A DNA stretch of 16,353 nt from JBFKPQ01 sp041628225 (GCA_041628225.1 JBFKPQ010000045.1:1-16353), one strand, 5' to 3'. Numbered from the stretch's first letter, positions 7,337 through 14,157 are shown. Notes: generated by a model from the sequence alone, not told the origin. Made by a program: numbers and translations.

Positions 7337-8352
7337 GCGACAACTTTGGGTTCAGCAGCGTCGAAGAGTCGGACGGCGCGGAGCTCACCTATCTGGAGGC
7401 GATCCGCGACGCCATCGTGGTGGCGATGGAGGCCGACCCCGACGTCCTCGTTCTCGGCGAAGACGTCGGTGGGAGCTTCGGAGGTGCCTTCAAGGTCACG
7501 AAAGGCCTTGCCGACCGATTCGGTGACCAGCGGGTTCTCAACACACCGATCGCCGAGTTGTCGTTCACCGGCATGGCGACAGGGATGGCCCTCCTCGGCC
7601 TGCGCCCGATCATCGAAATGCAGTTCGCCGACTTCATCAGCTCAGCGTTCGATTCGATCGTGCAGTTCGCCGCCACGACGCACTATCGCTGGGGCGGGAC
7701 TGTGCCCTGGGTGATTCGCGCACCGTCGGATGGCGGCATCCGCTCAGGGCCGTATCACAGCCAGAACCCGGAAGCCTGGTTCGTGCACACCCCCGGATTG
7801 AAGGTGGTGGCTCCATCGAACCCGGCGGAAGCGAAGGGGCTGTTGCTCGCCTCCATCGAGGACGACAACCCGGTGGTCTACTTCGAAGCGAAGCCGCTCT
7901 ACCGGTCCCTGCGCGCCGTCGTCCCGGACGGTCACTACACGGTGCCGATCGGCAAGGCCGCAGTGGCGCATCCTGGTGAGGACGTGACGGTGGTGACCTA
8001 CGGCACCCAGGTGCACACGGCGCTCGCGGCAGCCGAACGACTCGCCACAGATGGCATCTCGGTGGAAGTCATCGATCTCCGGACGCTCAAGCCGCTCGAC
8101 ACCGAAGGAGTACTCGACTCGGTCGCCAAGACGGGGAAGGTGCTCGTCGTGCATGCCGCCAACCGGATGGCGGGCGTCGGGGCCGAGGTGGCAGCGCTCA
8201 TCGCGGAGGAAGCGTTCGAATGGCTCGACGCCCCGGTACGGCGAATCGGTGGGCTCGACACGCCCGTGCCGTTCAGCCCGCCGCTCGAAGATGCCTACCG
8301 CCCGAACGCCGACTCGATCGAAGACGCCCTCCGCAAGCTCGTCGCCTACTGA
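7333..8352 (+). CDS. 2-oxoacid dehydrogenase E1 component, beta subunit (branched-chain type likely)
   Basis: A 339-residue E1 beta subunit, partner of the gene before it. Family marks include LGEDVGGSFGGAF (41-53), TPIAELSFTGMATGMAL (71-87) with the ThDP-contacting Glu75, and GPYHSQNPEAWF (139-150) with a conserved His. VVYFEAKPLYR (181-191) and VTYGTQVH (221-228) follow, then 'VIDLRTLKPLD'. 'FEAKPLYR' and 'KGLLLASIEDDNP' look more like branched-chain oxoacid dehydrogenase beta chains than pyruvate ones. The GTG start overlaps the alpha stop as GTGA, so translation is coupled. There is an N-terminal extension of about 18 residues before the usual 'LTYLEAIRDA' start. The 3' end overlaps the convergent dapE gene by 7 bases. 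Confidence 0.92.
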   Translation: MSDNFGFSSVEESDGAELTYLEAIRDAIVVAMEADPDVLVLGEDVGGSFGGAFKVTKGLADRFGDQRVLNTPIAELSFTGMATGMALLGLRPIIEMQFADFISSAFDSIVQFAATTHYRWGGTVPWVIRAPSDGGIRSGPYHSQNPEAWFVHTPGLKVVAPSNPAEAKGLLLASIEDDNPVVYFEAKPLYRSLRAVVPDGHYTVPIGKAAVAHPGEDVTVVTYGTQVHTALAAAERLATDGISVEVIDLRTLKPLDTEGVLDSVAKTGKVLVVHAANRMAGVGAEVAALIAEEAFEWLDAPVRRIGGLDTPVPFSPPLEDAYRPNADSIEDALRKLVAY

Positions 8353-9404
8353 TCGATCAGGAAGGTGCGGAGGTGAGCGAACACGACCGAGAGGTTGTCG
8401 ATCGCCACCGACTCGGCCAATTGATGCGCGTACGCCACCTCTCCGGGACCGTAGTTGACCGCGGGAATGCCATATTCGGCCAGTCGCGCCACGTCGGTCC
8501 AGCCCTGTTTGGGAGCCATGTCGGCTCCGGTCACGGCGGCGAGGCGATCGAGATGGGGATTCCCCTCCGGAACGGGCGCCGCGGGTGCCCGGTCGACGAA
8601 CTCGAGCCTGTCGGCTTCGGCGGCGAAGGCACGAAATCGCGCTTCGGCATCGTCGAGCGAGAGTGTCGGGGGAAAGCGATAGCTGACGTTGAACGTGAAG
8701 GACGACGGTACGACGTTCCGGGCGATTCCGCCCTCGGCGAGCGTGACGGTCATGACTTCGAGGAACTCGAGTCCGGCTTGGTTGACCGGATGCGGCTCGC
8801 GTTCGGCGAACTTCGAGAGCAGCGGCGCGGCCTTGGTGATGGCGTTCTCGCCAAGCCACGGGCGCGCCGAGTGCGCCGACTTCCCGTGAAAGGTCACGCG
8901 GATGTTCATCGCGCCGTTGCAGCCGAGTTCGAGCCGGAGATCGGTCGGTTCGAGCACGATGCCGAATTCTGCGCCCGAAAGCCAGGGTTCCGCTTCCAGA
9001 ATGGTGCGGAGCTGGTTTTCTTCGACCGGGCCTTCCTCGCGGTCGTAGAAGACGCCGACGACATCGAACGGCCCGTCGAGGACCGCGTCGTCCTCGAGGA
9101 GGTGCAGCATCACGGCCACCCCTGCCTTCATGTCGGAGGCGCCGAGTCCGTGCAGGCGGCCGTCTTCCACATAGGCCGGCGGCTGACCCTGCTGCGGGAC
9201 CGTATCGATGTGTCCGACCAGGAGCAGCAGCGGCTTGCCGCCCCGCCGGCCCGCCACCAGTCCATTGCCGATCCGAGTCATCTCGTCGTGCCGGTACGTG
9301 GCAGACAAGCGGCCGTGGATCTCGGAACAGATCAGTTCCTCATCGCCGATGACCGAGGGGATGTCGACGAGCCAGCGGAGGGTCTCGGTCAGGTCGACGC
9401 TCAT
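8346..9404 (-). CDS. dapE: Succinyl-diaminopimelate desuccinylase (M20 peptidase family)
   Basis: A 352-residue di-zinc M20 hydrolase that removes succinate from N-succinyl-LL-diaminopimelate, giving LL-diaminopimelate for lysine and peptidoglycan. The metal and catalytic set is complete: GHIDTVP (64-70; His65, Asp67), GASDMKAG (88-95; bridging Asp91), REEG (122-125; catalytic Glu123, metal Glu124), VLEPTD (150-155; Glu152) and the late AHQ (326-328; His327). The sequence resembles the Gram-positive/actinobacterial DapE branch. The start is ATG 9404, overlapping the dapD stop as ATGA. A longer reading from 9491 would run into dapD and is not needed. Third gene of a dapC-dapD-dapE operon, which makes the substrate assignment much safer than for a lone M20 enzyme. 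The 3' end overlaps E1 beta. Confidence 0.92.
   Translation of the reverse strand: MSVDLTETLRWLVDIPSVIGDEELICSEIHGRLSATYRHDEMTRIGNGLVAGRRGGKPLLLLVGHIDTVPQQGQPPAYVEDGRLHGLGASDMKAGVAVMLHLLEDDAVLDGPFDVVGVFYDREEGPVEENQLRTILEAEPWLSGAEFGIVLEPTDLRLELGCNGAMNIRVTFHGKSAHSARPWLGENAITKAAPLLSKFAEREPHPVNQAGLEFLEVMTVTLAEGGIARNVVPSSFTFNVSYRFPPTLSLDDAEARFRAFAAEADRLEFVDRAPAAPVPEGNPHLDRLAAVTGADMAPKQGWTDVARLAEYGIPAVNYGPGEVAYAHQLAESVAIDNLSVVFAHLRTFLIDQ
8349..8360. repeat. 12-base perfect palindrome at the convergent gene ends
   Basis: CTGATCGATCAG is its own reverse complement. It contains the E1 beta stop codon and sits next to the dapE stop on the other strand. It has no loop and no T-tract, so it does not look like an intrinsic terminator. 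It could be chance or a small protein-binding site. Confidence 0.3.
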
Positions 9405-10207
9405 ACGCTGACGTCGAAGGTGCGCAGCGCTTCGTTGAGGCTGACCTTCTCGTCGGTCTCCGCCGATCGATAGCCGATGATGTAGGCGCACTGGAGATAC
9501 GCCTTACCGCCGGGAAACTCCCGCTCCCGCGTACCTTGTACGACGATGGCCCGTGCCGGGACCTCGCCCCGATACTCGGTGCGCTCAGCGCGCGTCATGT
9601 CGTAGATCGGGATGGAAGCGGTCAGCGTCGTGTTGGCCCCGAGGATGGCTCCCTCTCCGATCAGGGCCCCTTCGGTGATGATGCAGCGTGAGCCGATGAA
9701 GGCGTTGTCTTCGACGATCACCGGCCGGGCGTTGGGCGGTTCGAGCACCCCCCCGATCCCGACGCCGCCCGCCAGGTGGACGTTCCGGCCGATCTGGGCA
9801 CACGAGCCCACCGTGGCCCACGTGTCCACCATGGAACCGGCCCCGACTCGGGCGCCGATGTTGACGTACCCGGGCATCACGACCACTCCCGGCTCACAGA
9901 ACGCTCCGTAGCGCACCGTGCCCGGTGGCACGACCCTCACGCCTTGCGAGGCGAGGTCCGTCTTCGTGGGGATCTTGTCGTGGTACACGAAGGGGCCGGC
10001 TTGCATCGGCACGAGCTCCGTCATGCGGAAGTAGAGCAAGATGGCTTCTTTGACCCAGTCGTTGACGATCCAGCCCTCGTCGGTCGGCTCGGCGACCCGC
10101 AGTTCACCCTTGTCGAGCATGTCGATGGTTCGCTCCACGGCGTGCCGGGCATCGGCCAGGAGGTCGAGATCCGCATACGCCGCTTCGATCAGTTCTCGGT
10201 CAGACAC
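9401..10207 (-). CDS. dapD: 2,3,4,5-tetrahydropyridine-2,6-dicarboxylate N-succinyltransferase, E. coli type
   Basis: A 268-residue acyltransferase that succinylates tetrahydrodipicolinate using succinyl-CoA, the first step of the succinylase branch of lysine/diaminopimelate synthesis. It follows E. coli DapD (274 residues) closely: LDKGELRVAE (31-40), 'VVPPGTVRYGAF' (92-103), 'YVNIGARVGAGSMVDTWATVG' (114-134) and 'CAQIGRNVHLAGGVGIGGVLEP' (136-157). Residues about 100-200 show the hexapeptide repeats of a left-handed beta-helix, so a trimer is expected. This is not the longer actinobacterial DapD of mycobacteria, as I recall it. The start is GTG 10207: it gives the usual N-terminus and is preceded by GGAGGTG at 10216-10222. 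It overlaps the end of dapC by 19 bases, and its stop overlaps the dapE start. Confidence 0.93.
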   Translation of the reverse strand: MSDRELIEAAYADLDLLADARHAVERTIDMLDKGELRVAEPTDEGWIVNDWVKEAILLYFRMTELVPMQAGPFVYHDKIPTKTDLASQGVRVVPPGTVRYGAFCEPGVVVMPGYVNIGARVGAGSMVDTWATVGSCAQIGRNVHLAGGVGIGGVLEPPNARPVIVEDNAFIGSRCIITEGALIGEGAILGANTTLTASIPIYDMTRAERTEYRGEVPARAIVVQGTREREFPGGKAYLQCAYIIGYRSAETDEKVSLNEALRTFDVSV

Positions 10208-11334
10208 CGTTCCAGCACCTCCACGGCTGCATTGCATTCATCGATCGTCGGTACGAGTGCCAATCGTAGGTACCCCTCACCGCCCGGACCGAACGCCGAT
10301 CCCGCCGAGACGACCACATGGGCGTCGAGGAGTCGATCGGCCAGGGCTCGGTCGTCGCCGACCCGTACCCACAGATACAGCCCCGCCTCCGACGCCACAC
10401 TGTCATAGCCCGCTGCGGCGAACGCCCGGCGCAGGATCGCCCGTTTCTGGGCGAAGATCGATCGCCTCGGTGCAACATGGTCGTCGTCGGCCCAGGCGGC
10501 GGCCGCGGCGGCCTGGACGAACTCGGGCGATGCGGTCCCGGTCGACGATCTGAGCACCTTGAGGGCGGCGATGGCGTCGGCGTCGCCCACGATGGCGGCG
10601 GCCCGATAGCCCGTCATGCCCGAGCGCTTCGACAGGCTCAAGAACGACAAGACACCGGAGAGCCGGTCGTCGGCGACCTGCAGGGTGGATGGGGGTGGCT
10701 CGCCTTCGTACAGGTCGACGTAGCACTCGTCGGCGCACAGGAGCGTGTCCGAAGCCCCGGCCCGCTGCACGAACCGCTCCAATTCGGCACGCCCGATGAC
10801 CGCTCCGGTCGGGTTGTGGGGAGTGTTGAGCCACACGACGGAGGCGCGCTCCCACACCTCGTTCGGGATCATGTCCGCCCGAAACACGAAGTCGTCAGCG
10901 AGACGGACGGTGTGCATGGCGGCCCCGGCGAGTCGGGCGCCGCGCTCGTAGATCGGATACCCGGGCGTGGCATGCACGACGACCGGATCGACGGCGCGAT
11001 CCACGAAGGCGAGCGGCGCCGAGAAGATGGCCTCTTTGGATCCGGCCGTGGGAATCACCTGCGTGTCCGGATCCACGCGGACACCGAAACGGCGCTCTAC
11101 GTAGTCGGCGATCGCCTGGCGGGTCTCCGGAAGGCCGGCCGTCGTGGGGTATTGCGAGATGTCGGGGACCGCGCCCCGCAGGGCGACTTTCACGAACTCC
11201 GGGGTGGGTTCGCGGGGGTCGCCGATCGAGAAATCGAGGAGCGGAACTCCGGCGGAGCGCAGCGCGCGAGCCTTGTCCTGGAGTGCGGCCATCGGGTAGG
11301 CGCCGAGGGCCTCGAGCGTCGGATTGATACGCAT
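10189..11334 (-). CDS. dapC: Succinyldiaminopimelate aminotransferase, PLP fold type I
   Basis: A 381-residue aminotransferase of class I/II. It most likely converts N-succinyl-2-amino-6-oxopimelate to N-succinyl-LL-diaminopimelate, the step between DapD and DapE. Visible PLP residues: Asn174 in TPHNPTG (171-177), Asp202 and Tyr205 in ADECYVDLYE (201-210), Lys236 in SLSKRSGMTGYR (233-244) as the Schiff-base lysine, and Arg244. A late 'YLRLALV' carries the expected substrate-carboxylate arginine. The N-terminus 'MRINPTLEALGAYPMAALQDKARAL...LLDFSIGDPREPTP' is typical of actinobacterial DapC. I chose ATG 11334 because a TACCGT box ends 7 bases before it and a longer reading from 11418 gives unrelated residues. 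Operon context supports the substrate; the family alone would not. Confidence 0.88.
   Translation of the reverse strand: MRINPTLEALGAYPMAALQDKARALRSAGVPLLDFSIGDPREPTPEFVKVALRGAVPDISQYPTTAGLPETRQAIADYVERRFGVRVDPDTQVIPTAGSKEAIFSAPLAFVDRAVDPVVVHATPGYPIYERGARLAGAAMHTVRLADDFVFRADMIPNEVWERASVVWLNTPHNPTGAVIGRAELERFVQRAGASDTLLCADECYVDLYEGEPPPSTLQVADDRLSGVLSFLSLSKRSGMTGYRAAAIVGDADAIAALKVLRSSTGTASPEFVQAAAAAAWADDDHVAPRRSIFAQKRAILRRAFAAAGYDSVASEAGLYLWVRVGDDRALADRLLDAHVVVSAGSAFGPGGEGYLRLALVPTIDECNAAVEVLERCLTEN
10216..10222 (-). promoter_or_regulatory. Shine-Dalgarno site (GGAGGTG) of dapD
   Basis: GGAGGTG on the minus strand, inside the dapC coding sequence. The GGAGG core ends 10 bases before the GTG at 10207. 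It decides the dapD start. Confidence 0.6.
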
Positions 11335-11341
11335 CGACGTC

Positions 11342-11347
11342 ACGGTA
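11342..11347 (-). promoter_or_regulatory. -10 box (TACCGT) for the dapC-dapD-dapE operon
   Basis: TACCGT, a 7-base spacer (GACGTCG), then the dapC ATG at 11334. It is the one box of the set that is not TAG-initial. It lies within the 58-base divergent region 11335-11392 shared with the small membrane protein gene. Confidence 0.48.
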
Positions 11348-11380
11348 GCCGCGGCCGGTGGGCGTACTTCACGACGGCCG

Positions 11381-11386
11381 TAGAAT
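11381..11386 (+). promoter_or_regulatory. -10 box (TAGAAT) for the 144-residue membrane protein
   Basis: TAGAAT, then 6 bases (CGCCGG), then GTG at 11393. The hexamer is the same as that of gatC. It supports the GTG start and leaderless translation. Confidence 0.55.
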
Positions 11387-11392
11387 CGCCGG

Positions 11393-11827
11393 GTGTCGCC
11401 ATCGCAGTACCGGTACATCTACGCGGGCCTCGGGTTTGCTCTCATCGCCGTCATCGCCTTCGGGTGGGCGTTCGGCCGTTCAGACGGATCGGGGCCGTCA
11501 CGTCCGGACGTCATCGAAGGGCTCTCGCCGCTGCCGGGCGATCAGGTTCCCCGCCAGACACCCCTCGAGGTCGATGTGCCCGTCGGCTACGAGTTGGAGA
11601 TGTGGATCGACTTCCGGGGCTCCGGCGGAGCGGAGGCGAACTGGGTCAAGATCCCGGCGTCGGAGATCGTGCACGTTCCCGAGACCGGCGTGTACTCCTG
11701 GCGACCCGGTCTCAACCGCCTGCTCGAGTCCTGGATACCGGGCGAACAGCGGGTGCGCCTGATTTGGAACACGACGACCGGCATCCCCGATCCGGGCCGG
11801 TACGAGTTCTCGTTCCGCGTCCACTGA
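11393..11827 (+). CDS. Small membrane-anchored protein with outside beta domain, function unknown
   Basis: A 144-residue protein with one N-terminal membrane helix (about 9-28, 'IYAGLGFALIAVIAFGWAF') and a beta-rich remainder, so the bulk should lie outside the cell. The stretch 'IEGLSPLPGDQVPRQTPLEVDVPVGYELEMWID' (41-73), the later 'WRPG' (103-106) and the closing 'GRYEFSFRVH' resemble a family of small hypothetical proteins I recall from Acidimicrobiia. In those, 'P-x-PGDxVxRQT' leads into an Ig-like fold. That match is from memory and the function is unknown. The GTG start is supported by the TAGAAT box 6 bases upstream. The gene diverges from dapC and its stop is one base from the ligA stop on the other strand. 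Confidence 0.75.
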   Translation: MSPSQYRYIYAGLGFALIAVIAFGWAFGRSDGSGPSRPDVIEGLSPLPGDQVPRQTPLEVDVPVGYELEMWIDFRGSGGAEANWVKIPASEIVHVPETGVYSWRPGLNRLLESWIPGEQRVRLIWNTTTGIPDPGRYEFSFRVH

Positions 11828-11828
11828 C

Positions 11829-13847
11829 CTAGAGGGCGGCGCGTCCTCGCTCGAGCAGATCGGCGAGACCGGCATCATCGAGGACCGGCACGCCAAGCGA
11901 TTCGGCCTTGGCGAGTTTCGACCCGGCGGCCTCACCGGCGATGAGGGCGGTCGTCTTGTTCGACACCGAACCCGTCACGCGGGCGCCACGAGCCTCGAGA
12001 GCCGACTTCGCCTCGTCCCGTGTGAGGTCGGCGAGCGTTCCCGTGATGACGAACGTCAACCCGGCCAGCTCGTCCGAGACCGCCTCGTCCGGAGCTGCGT
12101 CCTCCAGCGAGACCCCGCCGGCGCGGAATCGCTCGATGAGCTGTCGGTTCTCGTCTTCTTGGGCCCAGTTGACCCACGCTTCGGCGATCGTCGACCCGAT
12201 GCCAGGTAGATCGGTCAGGGCTTCGACGTCGGCGTCGAGCAGTCGGTCGATCGACGCGAACGACCGGGCGAACTCCTTGGCGGCCGCGGGTCCGACGTGG
12301 CGGATCCCGAGCGCCGTGATGAGGCGCGCCAGGGGCCGGTGGCGAGCGGCTTCGATCCCCGCCATGAGATTGGCGATCGACGTTTCGCCCCAGCCTTCGA
12401 ACCCGGCCAGTTGCTCGCCTCTGAGATGGAAGATGTCGGCAGGGCCGGAGATGAGGTTCTCATCGATGAGAAGCTGGATCGTCTTGTAGCCGAGCCCCTC
12501 GATGTCCATCGCTCCCCTCCCGGCGAAGAACGCCAGCCACTCGCGCAGCCGGCTCGGACACTCCAGACCGCCGGTGCAGCGAGCGACCGCCTCACCTTCC
12601 GGCCGGACGATCGGATGCCCACAGAACGGACAGTCGGCGGGCATGGACCAGACGCGTTCCGTGCCGTCGCGGACGGATGCTACGGGGCCGACCACTTCCG
12701 GTATCACGTCGCCGGCCCGCCGCACGACGACCGTGTCACCGATGCGAACGTCCTTGGCGTGCACCTGCTCTTCGTTGTGGAGCGTGGCCATCCCGACATT
12801 GGCTCCTCCGACGAAGACCGGTTCCAGGACTGCGAACGGGGTGGCGGCACCGGTCCGGCCGACATTGATCTGGATGTCGCGCAGGATCGTCGTCTGCTCC
12901 TCGGGCGGAAACTTGAAGGCGATCGCCCAGCGAGGTGCACGAGCCGTGAATCCGAGCGCAGCCTGATCTGCCAGCGAGTCGACCTTGATCACGACACCGT
13001 CGGTCTGATAGGCGTGTTCGTGGCGGCGCCGTTCGGCATCGGCGACGTACCGCTTGACGTCGGCGAGGTCGGCGACCCGAACGTTCTCGGGGTTGACCTT
13101 GAAGCCCCACTCCGCCAGATGCGAGCCGACCTCGGCATGGGAGGCCATGTCGGGTCCGCCTTCCATGACCCCGAGCTGATACACCCAGATGGACAGTTCT
13201 CGCTCGGCGGTGACGCGCGGGTCCTTTTGGCGCACCGAGCCTGCCGCGGCGTTGCGCGGGTTGGTGAACAGGCGATCACCCGCGGCGGCCTGTCGCTCGT
13301 TGAGGGCGTCGAACGCCGCCGCCGGCATGTACACCTCGCCACGCACCTCGACGAGTGGTGGCGGCGAGCCGAACAACCGAAGCGGAACGGCTTCGACGGC
13401 GCGCAGATTGGCGGTGATGTCTTCCCCGACCGCGCCGTCACCGCGGGTTGCGCCGCGCGTGAAGACACCGTCCTCGTAGACCAGCGACACGGCCAAGCCG
13501 TCGATCTTCAGCTCGCAGACGTATCCGCCGGGAGCGCGTTCGAGGATACGTTCGAGACGGGCCTCCCAGGCGTCGAGGTCTGCTTCGGTCTCGGCGTTGT
13601 CGAGCGAGAACATCGGCTCGAGGTGCTGGACCGGCGCAAACAACTGAGAGACCGGGGCACCCACGCGCTGCGTGGGCGAATCGAGCGTCACCAACTCGGG
13701 GTGGTCTGCCTCGAGCGCTTCGAGCTTGCGGAACAAGGCGTCGTATTCGGCGTCCGATATCTCCGGATCGTCGAGGACGTAGTACCGGTGGGCGTGATGC
13801 CGGACCTCGGAACGCAGCGCTTCGAGTTCGGCGGCGACATCACCCAT
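11829..13847 (-). CDS. ligA: NAD-dependent DNA ligase
   Basis: A 672-residue replicative DNA ligase that seals nicks using NAD+. It has the full domain order. An N-terminal Ia domain is present with 'HHAHRYYVLDDPEISDAEYD' (17-36). The adenylation domain carries the AMP-accepting Lys114 in ELKIDG (112-117). An OB domain spans about 315-400. A four-cysteine zinc finger uses Cys406, Cys409, Cys424 and Cys430. Helix-hairpin-helix repeats include 'LTDLPGIGSTIAEAWVNW', and a C-terminal BRCT domain spans about 595-672 with 'LAGLTFVITGTL'. Length is normal for the family. The ATG at 13847 is preceded by a TAGCCT box with an 8-base spacer. It probably has its own leaderless transcript, although mnmA and the ribbon-helix-helix gene lie just upstream. 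Its end faces the small membrane protein gene with one base between them. Confidence 0.97.
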   Translation of the reverse strand: MGDVAAELEALRSEVRHHAHRYYVLDDPEISDAEYDALFRKLEALEADHPELVTLDSPTQRVGAPVSQLFAPVQHLEPMFSLDNAETEADLDAWEARLERILERAPGGYVCELKIDGLAVSLVYEDGVFTRGATRGDGAVGEDITANLRAVEAVPLRLFGSPPPLVEVRGEVYMPAAAFDALNERQAAAGDRLFTNPRNAAAGSVRQKDPRVTAERELSIWVYQLGVMEGGPDMASHAEVGSHLAEWGFKVNPENVRVADLADVKRYVADAERRRHEHAYQTDGVVIKVDSLADQAALGFTARAPRWAIAFKFPPEEQTTILRDIQINVGRTGAATPFAVLEPVFVGGANVGMATLHNEEQVHAKDVRIGDTVVVRRAGDVIPEVVGPVASVRDGTERVWSMPADCPFCGHPIVRPEGEAVARCTGGLECPSRLREWLAFFAGRGAMDIEGLGYKTIQLLIDENLISGPADIFHLRGEQLAGFEGWGETSIANLMAGIEAARHRPLARLITALGIRHVGPAAAKEFARSFASIDRLLDADVEALTDLPGIGSTIAEAWVNWAQEDENRQLIERFRAGGVSLEDAAPDEAVSDELAGLTFVITGTLADLTRDEAKSALEARGARVTGSVSNKTTALIAGEAAGSKLAKAESLGVPVLDDAGLADLLERGRAAL

Positions 13848-13855
13848 GACGAAAC

Positions 13856-13861
13856 AGGCTA
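13856..13861 (-). promoter_or_regulatory. -10 box (TAGCCT) for ligA
   Basis: TAGCCT, 8 bases (GTTTCGTC), then ATG at 13847, inside the 39-base gap below the ribbon-helix-helix gene. No Shine-Dalgarno site is present between box and start. Confidence 0.5.
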
Positions 13862-13886
13862 GGACACGCTGCCGCCGGCTGGCGCG

Positions 13887-14096
13887 TCAGACCGCGTGGC
13901 GACGCCGGAGTTCATCGAGCCACTCGGGAACGCCAAGGCTCAACTGGAGCTGGTCGCGATGTGGGGTGCTCTCGATGCCGAGCGCCTCGTCGAGCAGCGC
14001 GCGGATGACGCTCGCCGTCGAACGTTCTTGCTCGCGCGCCATCTCCAGGATCCGGTCGCGTTGCGTCTCGCTCAGGGCAACTCGCGTGTGCCACAT
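13887..14096 (-). CDS. Small ribbon-helix-helix (CopG-like) DNA-binding protein
   Basis: A 69-residue protein that looks like a ribbon-helix-helix repressor or antitoxin. A short strand TRVALS (4-9) is followed by helix 'ETQRDRILEMAREQE' (10-24) and 'STASVIRALLDEALG' (26-40), the usual CopG/Arc order for a dimer that reads DNA with its paired strands. The tail 'VPEWLDELRRRHAV' could bind a partner. The ATG at 14096 follows AAGGAGG by 5 bases, the best Shine-Dalgarno site in the window, so I prefer it to the upstream ATG at 14123. A TACACA at 14127-14132 could be a -10 box, giving a short leader. No toxin gene is beside it: mnmA lies 61 bases upstream and ligA 39 bases downstream. Its targets are unknown. 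Confidence 0.75.
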   Translation of the reverse strand: MWHTRVALSETQRDRILEMAREQERSTASVIRALLDEALGIESTPHRDQLQLSLGVPEWLDELRRRHAV

Positions 14097-14101
14097 CTCT
14101 G

Positions 14102-14108
14102 CCTCCTT
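14102..14108 (-). promoter_or_regulatory. Strong Shine-Dalgarno site (AAGGAGG) of the ribbon-helix-helix gene
   Basis: AAGGAGG on the minus strand, 5 bases before ATG 14096. It decides the start codon and is the closest match to the anti-16S sequence in the window. Confidence 0.75.
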
Positions 14109-14157
14109 CGGTGCCAACAGCATCAGTGTGTACCCCGGTTGTGACAGATTTCGACCG

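Noticed and set aside
8349..8360. Palindrome as an intrinsic terminator
   Set aside because: It has no loop, a weak AT-rich centre and no following T-tract on either strand.
8220..9473. 417-codon plus-strand open frame across dapE
   Set aside because: It is antisense to a complete dapE with all metal ligands; no start signal or family pattern is visible.
11335..11418. Longer dapC reading from 11418
   Set aside because: The extra residues do not resemble the family and would place the TACCGT box and the divergent promoter inside the gene.
59..11828. A genomic island or integrated element between gatC and ligA
   Set aside because: There is no integrase, transposase, attachment repeat or visible change in base use; the contents are core metabolism. 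Kept only as a synteny observation.
10318..11832. 504-codon plus-strand open frame across dapC and the small membrane gene
   Set aside because: It is antisense to dapC and out of frame with the real 144-residue gene; its composition is that of a shadow frame.
12297..13862. 521-codon open frame on the plus strand across ligA
   Set aside because: It lies opposite a full-length ligA with all motifs. The protein has no recognisable domain and is an antisense shadow of high-GC codons.
13887..14096. A toxin-antitoxin module
   Set aside because: Only the antitoxin-like half is present; the flanking genes are intact mnmA and ligA and no PIN, RelE or MazF-like frame is nearby.
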